In this document: positions 16,463 through 25,049 of the stretch, one piece after another
Layout: each line of letters opens with the position of its first letter
Numbering within the stretch: position 1 is the stretch's first letter
Assembly: GCF_001499995.1 (NCBI RefSeq)
Contig: NZ_LQIU01000007.1
Coordinates: 1 to 64,000 of the forward strand
Reading direction: 5' to 3'
DNA: 64,000 nucleotides
Source of the DNA: Mycobacterium sp. IS-1496
GTDB lineage: Bacteria; Actinomycetota; Actinomycetes; Mycobacteriales; Mycobacteriaceae
The notes under the pieces: generated by a model
Database searches by the model: none
The model's input: the letters and a program-made list of their open reading frames with translations, nothing else
What the model was told of the DNA's origin: nothing
Translations under genes and position numbers: made by a program

Positions 16463-17725
16463 TCATCCGGCGACGAAACGCCGGTGGTAATCGCTGAGCC
16501 GGGCGGAAACCTGATCGACGTCGAGCCCGAGGTCGGCCGGGCGGTGGAGGACGCCCCCGTACATGCCGCGTGGATGATCGGCTCGGAACCGGGCCATCGC
16601 GGCCCGGGCCCGATCGTCGAACGGCTGGCCGGCGCGTTCGTAGATCGCCGCCAGCGTGGCCTCCTCGTCGGCCATGAAGTCGTCGAACCTGATGTCGACG
16701 GACTGCTCGGCGGGCCGTGCGTCGCGGTCGCGCACACAGGCGGTGAGCAGGTCCGCCGACCGCTCGACCCAGTAGCGGGTGAGCGCCACCGGGTCCGGGT
16801 GCTCGCACGACATCCTGGCGGCGTAGCAGATCATGGTCGCCATCGACTGGATGACCTCGGCCGGATCACGATGTGTCAGAACGAAAGTCGCGTCGGGGAA
16901 CGTCGCCGCCAACGTCGGGAACTGCTCGAGGTGTTGCGGGGACTTGAGCACCCACCGCCTCCCTCCGCCCTGCCACTGCAGGGCCTGCAGAGTGCGCTTG
17001 AGATAGGCGTAGGACAGCGACTGGTCGTGCGCCTTGTAGTGGTCGGCGAAGCGCGGGACGTGGAAGGTCGTCTCGAACAACATGCCGCCGATGTCGTTGG
17101 CGAGCAGTTGGATCTCTTCGTGGGCGTGGTCGACGGTCATATCGTGCATTCGTCTGAATTCCGGCATCACGGTGTGGACCAGGTCGAGGCCGGCCGCGCA
17201 CCGCTCACGCCTGCCCTGCGAGCCCTCCTCCCCCGGCGGGGGCACGGGTTCGAGGCTCTCCCAGTAGGGCAGGTACCGCAGTGCCGGGTCGGCCGCGATC
17301 ATGTTGTGCAGGTGGGTGGTCCCGGTGCGGGGCAACCCGCAGATGATGATCGGGCGCTCGATGCGGACGTCCAGGATGTCGGGGTTCCGCGTGATCAGAT
17401 CCTGCAGCCGCAACCGGTTCACCAGGTGCTGCGTCAACTGTTCGAAGGCCACCGCCCGGCCGACGTCCGACAGCGACGCCTCGGAGTTCAGCGACGCGCA
17501 CAGCACATCTAGTCGATCGCGGAAGCCTTGCGCCGACGACACGTCACCGAAGTCGGTCAGACCCGAGCGGTCGACGGCCGTCGCCTGCAAGGCCTCCGGA
17601 GAGAGGTCGAGGGTGGCGCCGTAGGCGGCCAGCCCCTCGCGCATCGGGCGCGCCGCCTCCGGGTAGACCGGGGCGGCGAGGTCGTCCAGGGCGATCGGCG
17701 CCGGACGAGCGACCCGCGCGGTCAC
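16463..17725 (-). CDS. sulfotransferase family protein
   Basis: This is a 420-residue protein with the PAPS 5'-phosphosulfate loop GLPRTGTTHLHNM near residue 115 and the 3'-phosphate segment RRWVLKSPQHLEQFP, followed by FVLTHRDPAEVIQS. This is the PF13469 type common in mycobacteria, where it would sulfate a lipid or sterol-like acceptor; the acceptor is not readable. The GTG at 17725 overlaps the stop of the DUF1214 gene in a GTGA arrangement, so the two are translationally coupled. It is the third gene of a TetR-led operon. Confidence 0.85.
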   Translation of the reverse strand: MTARVARPAPIALDDLAAPVYPEAARPMREGLAAYGATLDLSPEALQATAVDRSGLTDFGDVSSAQGFRDRLDVLCASLNSEASLSDVGRAVAFEQLTQHLVNRLRLQDLITRNPDILDVRIERPIIICGLPRTGTTHLHNMIAADPALRYLPYWESLEPVPPPGEEGSQGRRERCAAGLDLVHTVMPEFRRMHDMTVDHAHEEIQLLANDIGGMLFETTFHVPRFADHYKAHDQSLSYAYLKRTLQALQWQGGGRRWVLKSPQHLEQFPTLAATFPDATFVLTHRDPAEVIQSMATMICYAARMSCEHPDPVALTRYWVERSADLLTACVRDRDARPAEQSVDIRFDDFMADEEATLAAIYERAGQPFDDRARAAMARFRADHPRGMYGGVLHRPADLGLDVDQVSARLSDYHRRFVAG

Positions 17726-18807
17726 CGCGAGATCTCCGCGAGGTCGACGACCCGGCACCGCGGCCGCGCCGGTGTCTCCTCGGGCAGGAACCAGCGCAGC
17801 CAGATCAGCCCTGTGCGCCGCCCCGCGGTCGACACCCAGTTCGGGTGTCCCGGATCGCGGTCGGCGATGACGATCTGCCACGATCCGTCCGGTTCGTAGG
17901 TCACCTGCGCGCCGTTGAGGGTGACCCGTTCGTAGGTGTAGTCGTAGGTGTGCAGAAACGGGTTCCACAGGCACAGATTCCAGAACACGCACTGCGGTGA
18001 CGTGCCCTCCACGACGAGCGCCTGATCGGGTTGCAGCTCGTAGGCCCCCATCGCGTACGCCGCGTCGGCCGCCGACCAGCCGTAGGCGTTCTGCGGCACC
18101 GGGAACGGCTCGAGGATCTCGTTCGGCGGCTCGATCCGGGTGGGCAGGAACGAACACTGTTCCCGAATCCAGGTGCGGGCGGCGCGCATTCGGCGCGCCA
18201 GGTCTTCGGCGTCGTCATGGCGCCGGGCGGGCGGATCGACGCTCTGGATCGTCCACTGGGTGCGCCGACCGGTCTCCGGCGCGGTGAGATAGTCGCGGGT
18301 CAGCGCGATCACCGCGTCGTCGTCGAGTTTGAGCCAGGCGCCCGGCTGCGGCTCCGGGCCCATCGTGAACTCGAAGTCGCCGTCGGCGTCGAATTCCAGG
18401 TCGCGGTCGTTGAGCGTCCCGACGATCCGGTTGCTGTACCGACCGTCGTCCGGGCCGCCGTAGACGGTGATCGACAGGTACACGGCGTCACCGCGGTTGC
18501 CGCGCACCCGGTAGGTGCGGCGGGGGTCGAGGGGCGCGATCTGGTAGAACGCGTCGGAGTTGTCGCCGCCCCACTTGAGGTACGGCCCGATCACGTCGAC
18601 GAAGCGGGGATTGTCCTTGTCGCCCCAGACGTAGGCGTCGACCGCCACCCGCAGGAGGCTGAAGGTGAGGCGGTACCCGTCGAGCAGGTCGGCGTCGTCG
18701 AGTGGTGGGTCCGCGGTGAGCAGCTTGTCCTCGACCAGACGCAGTTCGTCGAGCAGTTCGCCGAACGCCTTCGACAGTTCGGGATGGCGTCGATCAGCCT
18801 GGGTCAT
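17722..18807 (-). CDS. DUF1214 domain protein
   Basis: This is a 361-residue protein with the DUF1214 pattern: FYQIAPLDPRRTYRVRGNRGD near residue 90, LSITVYGGPDDG and a C-terminal NPFLHTYDYTYERVTLNG with DPGHPNWVSTAGR. There is no signal peptide, unlike many DUF1214/1254 proteins. The function is unknown. It is sandwiched between its TetR gene, overlapping by 14 bp, and the sulfotransferase, overlapping by 4 bp. The three therefore form one transcription unit and probably act on the same compound. Confidence 0.8.
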   Translation of the reverse strand: MTQADRRHPELSKAFGELLDELRLVEDKLLTADPPLDDADLLDGYRLTFSLLRVAVDAYVWGDKDNPRFVDVIGPYLKWGGDNSDAFYQIAPLDPRRTYRVRGNRGDAVYLSITVYGGPDDGRYSNRIVGTLNDRDLEFDADGDFEFTMGPEPQPGAWLKLDDDAVIALTRDYLTAPETGRRTQWTIQSVDPPARRHDDAEDLARRMRAARTWIREQCSFLPTRIEPPNEILEPFPVPQNAYGWSAADAAYAMGAYELQPDQALVVEGTSPQCVFWNLCLWNPFLHTYDYTYERVTLNGAQVTYEPDGSWQIVIADRDPGHPNWVSTAGRRTGLIWLRWFLPEETPARPRCRVVDLAEISR

Positions 18808-19450
18808 CTCGGTTCTCTTCTCTGTCGGCTGCTCCCCGTGTGACCAGGAAGCAGAGGTGGGCGACGAAAGCCTCGATGTCGGCGGGACCGGTGAGGTCCC
18901 GGACGTATACGGCGTAGAAGGTGCTGCCGATCACGGTGTCGTACAACGACTCTGCGTCCATGTCCGCGGCCACGACCCCCTGCCGGACCCCGTCACCGAT
19001 CAGCGCGGTGAACCGGTCCTGGGTCTCTTCGTCGAGCAGCTGTTGGGCCCGGATGCGCAACTCGGGAGACCGGTGGCGCTCCGCGAGGATCCCCAGGGTG
19101 GCGGCGTACACCACCGGTTCGCGCCAGAACTCGATCACCGCCCGCAGGAATCGGCTGAGGTCGGCGGCGAAATCGCCGGTGCGGCCGAAGATGTCGTCCG
19201 ACGCGTTGGCCTGGAACGCGGCATCGAAGACGATATGGGCTTTCGACGGCCAACGGCGGTAGACGGTGGGCCGGCTGACACCGGCTTCCCGCGCCACGGC
19301 GTCGACGGTCACCTGGTCGTAGCCGTCTCGCGCCAGGATCCGCCGGGTGGCCGAGAGGATGTCCTGCCGGGTACGCGGGTCACGGCGGCGCCCGCGCGAC
19401 GAGGCGGCCGACGGAACGGCGCCGGCGTCGACGCCCCTGGGGACTCCCAC
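18794..19450 (-). CDS. TetR/AcrR family regulator
   Basis: This is a 218-residue regulator. The helix-turn-helix RRILARDGYDQVTVDAVAREAGVSRPTVYRRWPSK (seen in pieces) lies near residues 36-70 and the C-terminal domain is the usual all-helical ligand pocket. It heads the DUF1214-sulfotransferase operon. A near-palindrome GTTACA-CGC-TGTCAC lies 11 bp upstream of the GTG start, which suggests autoregulation. The ligand is unknown and may be the compound the two enzymes modify. Confidence 0.85.
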   Translation of the reverse strand: MGVPRGVDAGAVPSAASSRGRRRDPRTRQDILSATRRILARDGYDQVTVDAVAREAGVSRPTVYRRWPSKAHIVFDAAFQANASDDIFGRTGDFAADLSRFLRAVIEFWREPVVYAATLGILAERHRSPELRIRAQQLLDEETQDRFTALIGDGVRQGVVAADMDAESLYDTVIGSTFYAVYVRDLTGPADIEAFVAHLCFLVTRGAADREENRDDPG

Positions 19451-19460
19451 GGCGCAAAGC

Positions 19461-19475
19461 GTTACACGCTGTCAC
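19461..19475. promoter_or_regulatory. possible TetR operator
   Basis: GTTACA-CGC-TGTCAC is a 15-bp inverted repeat with one mismatch per arm pair, located 11 bp upstream of the TetR start and 120 bp upstream of the divergent DUF4185 gene. Its position suits autorepression. Confidence 0.45.
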
Positions 19476-19594
19476 GTATATGTGTCCGGAATGCCGAGAC
19501 CGGTGCCCAAAAACTTTGATAAGTGAAACACTCCGGCGCGCGGCGGCGATGATCAGTCGATATCGAGGTCGCCGACGACAAGGGGAAATGGTCG

Positions 19595-21655
19595 ATGAGA
19601 TCCAAGACGAGCGCTGCCGCACACGTGGGCCGGATCGGCGCTCTCGCCGTGGCTCTGGGCGTCGGCGCCGCCGTGACCCTGGGCAACGGAGTCGCCGCGG
19701 CGGAGACGGGCGGGTCGTCCTCGTCGTCGGAATCCTCATCCTCCCCGGCGTCGGATTCTCCGTCCCCGGCGTCCGAGAGCGACCAGGAGACGGCCGCCCC
19801 CGACGACGAGGGCGAGGCGGCCGACGAGTCGGATGACGAGCCGGCACTCGACGAGGACGAGGTCGACGAGGACCTCGACAAGGACACGGCCGAGGACGAG
19901 CTCGATGCCGAGCCCACCGTCGACGACGAGCCCGTGACGCCCGCCGAGGAGGTCGAACTCGGTGACGTCGAACCCGTTGAGACCGAGGCCGAGACCGCAA
20001 CCGGCACGCCGCAACAATCCCCACCGTCGGACGACGACGAGCGGACCGACGACACCACCGCCGAAGCCACCGTGGAGACCGAGATCGACGTCGTGGTCGA
20101 GGAGCCCCGGAGCGCCGAGACCCCGGTCGAACCGGCCGCGGAACCCGCGGAGATCGCGCCGCTCGACGGCGGTCGGGCCGACGACGCCGTGCGCACGGAC
20201 TCGCCGATGCCCGCCGCCGCGCCGGTGTTGGCAAGGGCCGCCGCGCCGTCGACGCGGTCGCTGCCGTCGGTACCGCCGGAGCTTCCCAAGGCGTTCTCCG
20301 CGCTGCTCGCGGCCGTCGGTCTGGCACCCCTGATCGCCAACCTCCCGGCCGCGCCCGCGCCCCCGCCGGCGTTGTGGGCACTGCTGGCCTCGGCGCGCCG
20401 GGAGTTCGAGCACGCGTTCACCCGACCGGTCACCACCGCGCCCGCGCAGTCGAACATCGTCGCCGCCGCGGCGGTCACCCCCTACCCCACCACGCTGCCG
20501 TCCGTGAACAAGGGCTGGGTGACGGGCAAGGTGCCCAACAACTTCGGGATCGGCGGCACCGACCTCGGCATCATGTGGGACGGCGGTGTCCGCCTGGGTG
20601 AGCGCTTCGTGCACGTCGCCTTCGGTGACACCTTCGCCAACTCGAACATGACCGGTGACTGGCGGTCCAACGTCCTGCTGATCAGCACCGACCACAACCT
20701 GAGCAACGGCCTGCAACTGGTCCAGACCGGATACGCCGGACGGTTCATCGGCCCCTTCAAAGGCCGGCTCGGGCTCTTCGGCTCGGAGGTCACCCAGATC
20801 CCGACCTCCGGCATCCAGATCGACGGCAGGCAGTTCGTGAACTTCATGTCCGTGAAGTCCTGGGACACCCCGGGCCGCTGGACCACCAACTACTCGGCGA
20901 TCTCGGTGTATGACCCGGCCACGGACAAGTGGGTGCTGGCGCCGTCGACGATCCGCTCCGCGGGATGGTTCCGGTCGACCACGCGGTACGTCCCGGGGAG
21001 TCAGAACTTCCAGCAGGCGGCCTACGTCCTGCAGCCCGAGGACCAGGTCGGCGAAGACGGCGTCCGCTACCTCTACGCGTTCGGCACTCCGTCGGGCCGG
21101 GCCGGCTCGGCCTACATCTCCCGCGTGGCCGAGGGTTCGGTGACCGATCTGTCGAAGTACGAGTACTGGGACGGTTCGACGTGGGTCCGCAACCGGCCGG
21201 CGGTCGCCGCGCCGATCATCGGTGACTCGAAGCGGTCGACGGGACTGTTCGGCTTCGTCGTCGACTGGGCCAACGATCCCAATGTGTTCGGCGGCTACCT
21301 CGGCGGGCTGTTCGGCGCCAAGACCGGCGGCAACGTCAGCGAGATGTCGGTCCAGTACAACGAATACCTCGGCAAGTACGTCGTGCTCTACGGCGACGGC
21401 AACAACAACATCCGCCTGCGGACCGCCGACACTCCGGAGGGTCCGTGGTCGGCGCCGGTCACCGTCGCGACCTCCAAGCAGTACCCGGGTCTGTACGCGC
21501 CGATGATCCATCCCTGGTCGGGGACCGGCGATCTCAAGGACGGGAACAACGAGCCGGACCTGAACAACCTGTACTGGAACATGTCGCTGTGGGGTGACTA
21601 CAACGTGGTGCTCATGCAGACCGACCTGTCGCCGCTCAAGGCGGTGTACGTCTGA
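19595..21655 (+). CDS. exported DUF4185 protein with acidic N-terminal region
   Basis: This is a 686-residue exported protein. A signal peptide (residues 1-34, ending near VAAAETGG) is followed by about 170 residues that are extremely rich in Asp, Glu, Ser and Pro, then an Ala/Pro linker. From about residue 290 comes a beta-propeller-like DUF4185 domain: GWVTGKVPNNFGIGGTDLG, VAFGDTFANSNMTG, YLYAFGTPSGRAG and a final LYWNMSLWGDYNVVLMQTDL. DUF4185 proteins resemble five-bladed glycosidase folds, and arabinan hydrolase activity has been linked to this family in mycobacteria. Catalysis here is inference. AAGGGGA precedes the ATG. Confidence 0.8.
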   Translation: MRSKTSAAAHVGRIGALAVALGVGAAVTLGNGVAAAETGGSSSSSESSSSPASDSPSPASESDQETAAPDDEGEAADESDDEPALDEDEVDEDLDKDTAEDELDAEPTVDDEPVTPAEEVELGDVEPVETEAETATGTPQQSPPSDDDERTDDTTAEATVETEIDVVVEEPRSAETPVEPAAEPAEIAPLDGGRADDAVRTDSPMPAAAPVLARAAAPSTRSLPSVPPELPKAFSALLAAVGLAPLIANLPAAPAPPPALWALLASARREFEHAFTRPVTTAPAQSNIVAAAAVTPYPTTLPSVNKGWVTGKVPNNFGIGGTDLGIMWDGGVRLGERFVHVAFGDTFANSNMTGDWRSNVLLISTDHNLSNGLQLVQTGYAGRFIGPFKGRLGLFGSEVTQIPTSGIQIDGRQFVNFMSVKSWDTPGRWTTNYSAISVYDPATDKWVLAPSTIRSAGWFRSTTRYVPGSQNFQQAAYVLQPEDQVGEDGVRYLYAFGTPSGRAGSAYISRVAEGSVTDLSKYEYWDGSTWVRNRPAVAAPIIGDSKRSTGLFGFVVDWANDPNVFGGYLGGLFGAKTGGNVSEMSVQYNEYLGKYVVLYGDGNNNIRLRTADTPEGPWSAPVTVATSKQYPGLYAPMIHPWSGTGDLKDGNNEPDLNNLYWNMSLWGDYNVVLMQTDLSPLKAVYV

Positions 21656-21667
21656 GCTCGCGAACGC

Positions 21668-22282
21668 TCAGTCGATGTAGCGCACCAGATACGGCGCCAT
21701 GTTATTGGTGCGCACCGGCGAGACCTGCACGACGGGGCTGGTCGCCTCGACCATCTGCCCGCCGCCGATGAACATGGCGACGCTCTGGGTTCCGTTGGGG
21801 CCGTAGAAGATCAGATCGCCGGGCAGCGCCTGCGACGGCAGCACCTTGCGGCCGACCAGGTACTGGTCGCCGGAGGTCCGCGGGATCTTGAGTCCGGCGC
21901 CGGCGAAGGCGTACACCATCAGACCCGAGGCGTCGAAACCGGCGACCTGGGGCTTCGGCGGCTCGGGCAGCGTGAGGGCCGGCGCCGCACCGGGCAGGCC
22001 GGCGACCGGGATGGCGCCGGTGGTCCCGTCGACCGGGATCAGTCCCGGCGGCGGCGCGGCCGGCGCGGGAGCGCTGGGGCCTGCCGGGTTGCCCAGTGTC
22101 GGACCCGCGGTGTTGCCGCCGCCGTAGGCGAAGGGGACGCCACGCTGCGACAGCGCACGGGCGATCACCAGGTCGACGGCCTGTTGGTTACGCGTCGGAA
22201 GTGGGAAGAGCTCCGCGTTCGCGGTGCCCGCTGTCGCCAACGACAGCGCCAGACAGATGACGACGGCGTAGATGCGCCTCAT
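21668..22282 (-). CDS. ripD: RipD-type non-catalytic NlpC/P60 protein
   Basis: This is a 204-residue exported protein. After the signal peptide (residues ~1-23) comes IARALSQRGVPFAYGGG, then GFDASGLMVYAFAGAGLKIPR and DLIFYGPNGTQSVAMFIGGG, and VVQVSPVRTNNMAPYLVRYID at the end. The catalytic Cys of NlpC/P60 is Ala (DASG) and the catalytic His is Ser (TQSV), the same substitutions as in M. tuberculosis RipD, which binds but does not cut peptidoglycan. Two differences stand out: a Pro/Ala/Gly insert of about 60 residues splits the fold between YGGG and FDASG, and the C-terminal proline-rich tail of the tuberculosis protein is missing. AGAGGTGAA precedes the ATG. Confidence 0.85.
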   Translation of the reverse strand: MRRIYAVVICLALSLATAGTANAELFPLPTRNQQAVDLVIARALSQRGVPFAYGGGNTAGPTLGNPAGPSAPAPAAPPPGLIPVDGTTGAIPVAGLPGAAPALTLPEPPKPQVAGFDASGLMVYAFAGAGLKIPRTSGDQYLVGRKVLPSQALPGDLIFYGPNGTQSVAMFIGGGQMVEATSPVVQVSPVRTNNMAPYLVRYID

Positions 22283-22313
22283 CTCATTTCACCTCTCGAC
22301 TGATCCGACCCGA

Positions 22314-22330
22314 CGGTGGGCAATTCCCAC
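22314..22330. other. small hairpin in the ripD 5' region
   Basis: GGTGGG-CAATT-CCCACC forms a 6-bp stem 32 bp upstream of ripD. It could be a leader hairpin, but no riboswitch class is recognisable. The rest of 22283-22522 shows only the DUF6480 promoter candidate. Confidence 0.25.
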
Positions 22331-22436
22331 CAGCATCACTTGTACCTCCAGTAACACGCCTCTTTCCATCTGCGAAGGCCTGCCGGGGCGAAGAGATGCA
22401 GGAGTGAGACACAACGGTGACCGAGCGGGGTGATGC

Positions 22437-22460
22437 GTGTGAGCCGGTGGGGACGGGGTA
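22437..22460 (+). promoter_or_regulatory. possible SigF-type promoter of the DUF6480 gene
   Basis: GTGT at 22437-22440 and GGGTA at 22456-22460 are spaced by 15 nt, about 60 bp upstream of the start codon. It is a consensus match only. Confidence 0.4.
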
Positions 22461-22522
22461 CGCGGTGGCCGACACGAACCCGATGACCCGACACGAACCC
22501 GATGACGGAGGCCGACGCACCG

Positions 22523-22771
22523 ATGACAGCAATACCGCCAGACCCAGATCCGGCGCAGACGCCGGACCTCGAACCCGGTGGCGGGGTGACGCCGGGAGCG
22601 ACGCCGCCCGACTCGGATCAGGTGTCGGGCGTCGGGAAGGTCGAAGAGAATCCCCGGCACCGCATCACCGCGGGGTCCGTCACCACGATCGTGGCCGTCG
22701 CGGTGTTCGCGCTGATCTTCCTCGCCATCGCGGTCGTGATGGTGCTGAGGATGACCGGCGTCCTCGACTGA
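22523..22771 (+). CDS. DUF6480 small membrane protein
   Basis: This is an 82-residue protein. A Pro/Asp-rich N-terminus with PDPDPAQTPDLEPGGGV matches the DUF6480 signature, and one C-terminal hydrophobic helix (VTTIVAVAVFALIFLAIAVV) ends the protein. The function is unknown. The GGAGG at 22508-22512 is correctly spaced for the ATG at 22523; an in-frame ATG at 22502 would place that ribosome site inside the gene. It precedes the second SPL-family gene by 45 bp, so co-transcription is possible. Confidence 0.7.
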   Translation: MTAIPPDPDPAQTPDLEPGGGVTPGATPPDSDQVSGVGKVEENPRHRITAGSVTTIVAVAVFALIFLAIAVVMVLRMTGVLD

Positions 22772-22816
22772 TCCGAGCGGAATCGCAGCCCATCCGCAGG
22801 TGTTGCACCACAGACG

Positions 22817-23920
22817 ATGACGTTGACCACCACTGACGCGAGCGCCCCGACCCCGACTCTGTGGACACCGGCCCGCGTGCTGGTCACCCGGTCGGCGGCA
22901 GACCTACCCCACGGCGCGGAGATCATCGCACGGTGCGAGGCCGCCGGCGTCGGGGACATCGCCGTGCTGCCGGGTGACCGCCTGCCCTCCCTCGGGGCCG
23001 ACACCGACCGCGCCGCCTATGCGCTGGCCAAGCGGACTCTCGCGGTGGTGGTCGCCCCGCCGAGCAAGCGCCGCCTTCAGCCGATTCCGCCGAGCGCCGA
23101 CTGGCGCATCGATCTGGCGCAGGGGTGTCCCGGGCACTGCCAGTACTGCTACCTCGCCGGTTCGCTGGCCGGTCCACCCATCACCCGGGTGTATGCGAAC
23201 CTGCCCGACATCCTCGCCGAGATGGACGACCACGTCGGGCGCGGCACCATCACGTCGTCGTCGGCGGAACGGTCCGGCGAGGGCACCACGTTCGAGGCGT
23301 CCTGCTACACCGACCCGTTGGCGCTCGAACACCTGACCGGTTCGCTGTCCGCGACGATCGCGCATGTCGGCACCCACGAGTGGTCAGGGCCGGTCGGACT
23401 GCGCTTCACCACGAAGTACGACAACGTCGGTCCGGTACTCGACCTGCCGCACGCCCGCCGCACCCGGGTCCGGGCGTCGGTGAACGCCGACGAGATCGCC
23501 GGCCGCTTCGAGGGCGGGACGGCGCGACTGCCGCGACGGCTCGCCGCACTGCGGGCGCTGGCTCAGGCCGGATACCGCATCGGCCTCACGATCGCGCCGA
23601 TCATGCCGATCCCGCAGTGGCGCGAGCAGTACGGCGCGCTGCTGCGCGACGTGGCGGACGCCGTCGGCGACGTCGACGATCTCGACCTCACCGTCGAGTG
23701 CATCACCCACCGGTTCACCGCGGGCAGCAAAGAGGTGCTGACCAGGTGGTATCCGCGCACCAAGCTCGACATGGACGAGGCGGCGCGGACCCGCAAGTTC
23801 GGCAAGTACGGTTCGGCGAAGTACGTCTACCCGAAGGACGTCATGGCCGAGCTGCGGTCCTGGTTCGAATCCGAGCTCGCCGAGACGCTGCCCGGCGCGC
23901 GGACGCTGTACTGGACCTGA
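22817..23920 (+). CDS. spore photoproduct lyase family radical-SAM protein
   Basis: This is a 367-residue radical-SAM protein closer to true SplB than the gene at 12458. The iron-sulfur motif is CPGHCQYC followed by YLAGSLAG, and FEASCYTDPLALEHLTGS carries the cysteine that in SplB donates a hydrogen atom to the thymine dimer radical. The C-terminal TRKFGKYGSAKYVYPKD resembles the SplB segment near the lesion pocket. A role in repairing DNA photoproducts or a related lesion is a family-based inference, since the organism does not sporulate like Bacillus. Confidence 0.8.
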   Translation: MTLTTTDASAPTPTLWTPARVLVTRSAADLPHGAEIIARCEAAGVGDIAVLPGDRLPSLGADTDRAAYALAKRTLAVVVAPPSKRRLQPIPPSADWRIDLAQGCPGHCQYCYLAGSLAGPPITRVYANLPDILAEMDDHVGRGTITSSSAERSGEGTTFEASCYTDPLALEHLTGSLSATIAHVGTHEWSGPVGLRFTTKYDNVGPVLDLPHARRTRVRASVNADEIAGRFEGGTARLPRRLAALRALAQAGYRIGLTIAPIMPIPQWREQYGALLRDVADAVGDVDDLDLTVECITHRFTAGSKEVLTRWYPRTKLDMDEAARTRKFGKYGSAKYVYPKDVMAELRSWFESELAETLPGARTLYWT

Positions 23921-23949
23921 CCGGTTGGCTCGGCGGAACTGCCTGCCGC

Positions 23950-24978
23950 TCAACTCTTTTCATCGACCATCACGGTCGGCTCCCCGACCTTGACGAGCAT
24001 CTTGCCGATGTTGGCCCCGGCGAACAGCCCGTTGAGCGCGTCCACGCATGAGCCGATCCCGTCGAGGATGTGCTCACGGTGGACGAGCAGCCCCTGCTCG
24101 TCCCACCTGTGCAGCGCGGCGAACGCCTCTTCGAACCGGCCCCACTGGTCGAGTGCGTTGAACCCCTGCATCAGCGCGGTCCGCGACAGCAGGTTGACGT
24201 AGTTGGCCGGACCGGGGTGCTCCCCGCTGAGGTAGCTCGAGATCACCCCGCACAGCACCACGCGGGCGTTCTGGGCGAGCCGGCCGAGCACCGCGTCGAG
24301 GACGGACCCGCCGACGTTGTCGAAGTACACGTCGACACCCTTGGGGCAGTGCTCCCGCAGCGCCGCCGCCAGGTCCTCGGACCGGTAGTCGATGCACGCG
24401 TCGAATCCGAAGTCCTCGACCACCGCGCGGCACTTCTGCGGACCCCCGGCGATGCCCACCACGCGCGCACCGGCGATCTTCGCGATCTGACCCGCCACCG
24501 AACCGGTCGCTCCGGCCGCCGCCGACACGACGACGGTCTCCCCCTGCCGCGGCCGCCCGATGTCGGTCATCCCGAAGTAGGCGGTCGCGCCGGTCGGCCC
24601 GTACACCGACATCACCGCCGGCTGGTCGACCTTCTCCCGCCCCGGGATCGGCGTACTGAAGAGATCGTCGCGGATGATCACGTACTCCTGGAATCCGGAC
24701 AGCGTGGTGACGACGTCGCCGACGGTGAAGGCGTCACACCGGGACTTCACGACCTCCCCGATCCCCGCCGCACGGATGACCTCACCGAGCCCCACCGGGG
24801 GGAGGTAGCCGCGCTGGTCGTTGAGCCAGGTGCGGATCGCCGCGTCGATGCCCACGTACGTGGTGCGCAGCAGCGCCTCTCCGTCGGCGGGCTCCGGCGC
24901 CGGTGACTCGACGAGCTCCGTGTCCCCCGGCTCGACCAGGCCCACCGGGCGGCGGCGCAACACGATCTGGCGGTTCAT
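23950..24978 (-). CDS. NADP-dependent MDR-family oxidoreductase
   Basis: This is a 342-residue zinc-free medium-chain reductase. Visible are YVGIDAAIRTWLND near residue 45, the dinucleotide-binding VVSAAAGATGSVAGQIAKIAG, FDACIDYRSEDL and the VYFDNVGGSVLDAVL segment typical of the prostaglandin/leukotriene reductase or CurA branch. It would reduce enones with NADPH. The ATG at 24978 is preferred, and a GTG at 24990 adds four residues. It converges on the SPL-family gene and is divergent from the MOSC gene. Confidence 0.85.
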   Translation of the reverse strand: MNRQIVLRRRPVGLVEPGDTELVESPAPEPADGEALLRTTYVGIDAAIRTWLNDQRGYLPPVGLGEVIRAAGIGEVVKSRCDAFTVGDVVTTLSGFQEYVIIRDDLFSTPIPGREKVDQPAVMSVYGPTGATAYFGMTDIGRPRQGETVVVSAAAGATGSVAGQIAKIAGARVVGIAGGPQKCRAVVEDFGFDACIDYRSEDLAAALREHCPKGVDVYFDNVGGSVLDAVLGRLAQNARVVLCGVISSYLSGEHPGPANYVNLLSRTALMQGFNALDQWGRFEEAFAALHRWDEQGLLVHREHILDGIGSCVDALNGLFAGANIGKMLVKVGEPTVMVDEKS

Positions 24979-25036
24979 CAGGTCCGGCACGTGCCCGAAC
25001 CTACGGCACCGCAGCGGGTTTCGGGCCGAGACTCCG

Positions 25037-25042
25037 TACAAT
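25037..25042 (+). promoter_or_regulatory. -10 element, leaderless MOSC gene
   Basis: TACAAT, a near-ideal -10 box, ends 7 nt before the GTG at 25050. This is one of the clearest leaderless arrangements in the window. Confidence 0.6.
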
Positions 25043-25049
25043 CGCGTCG

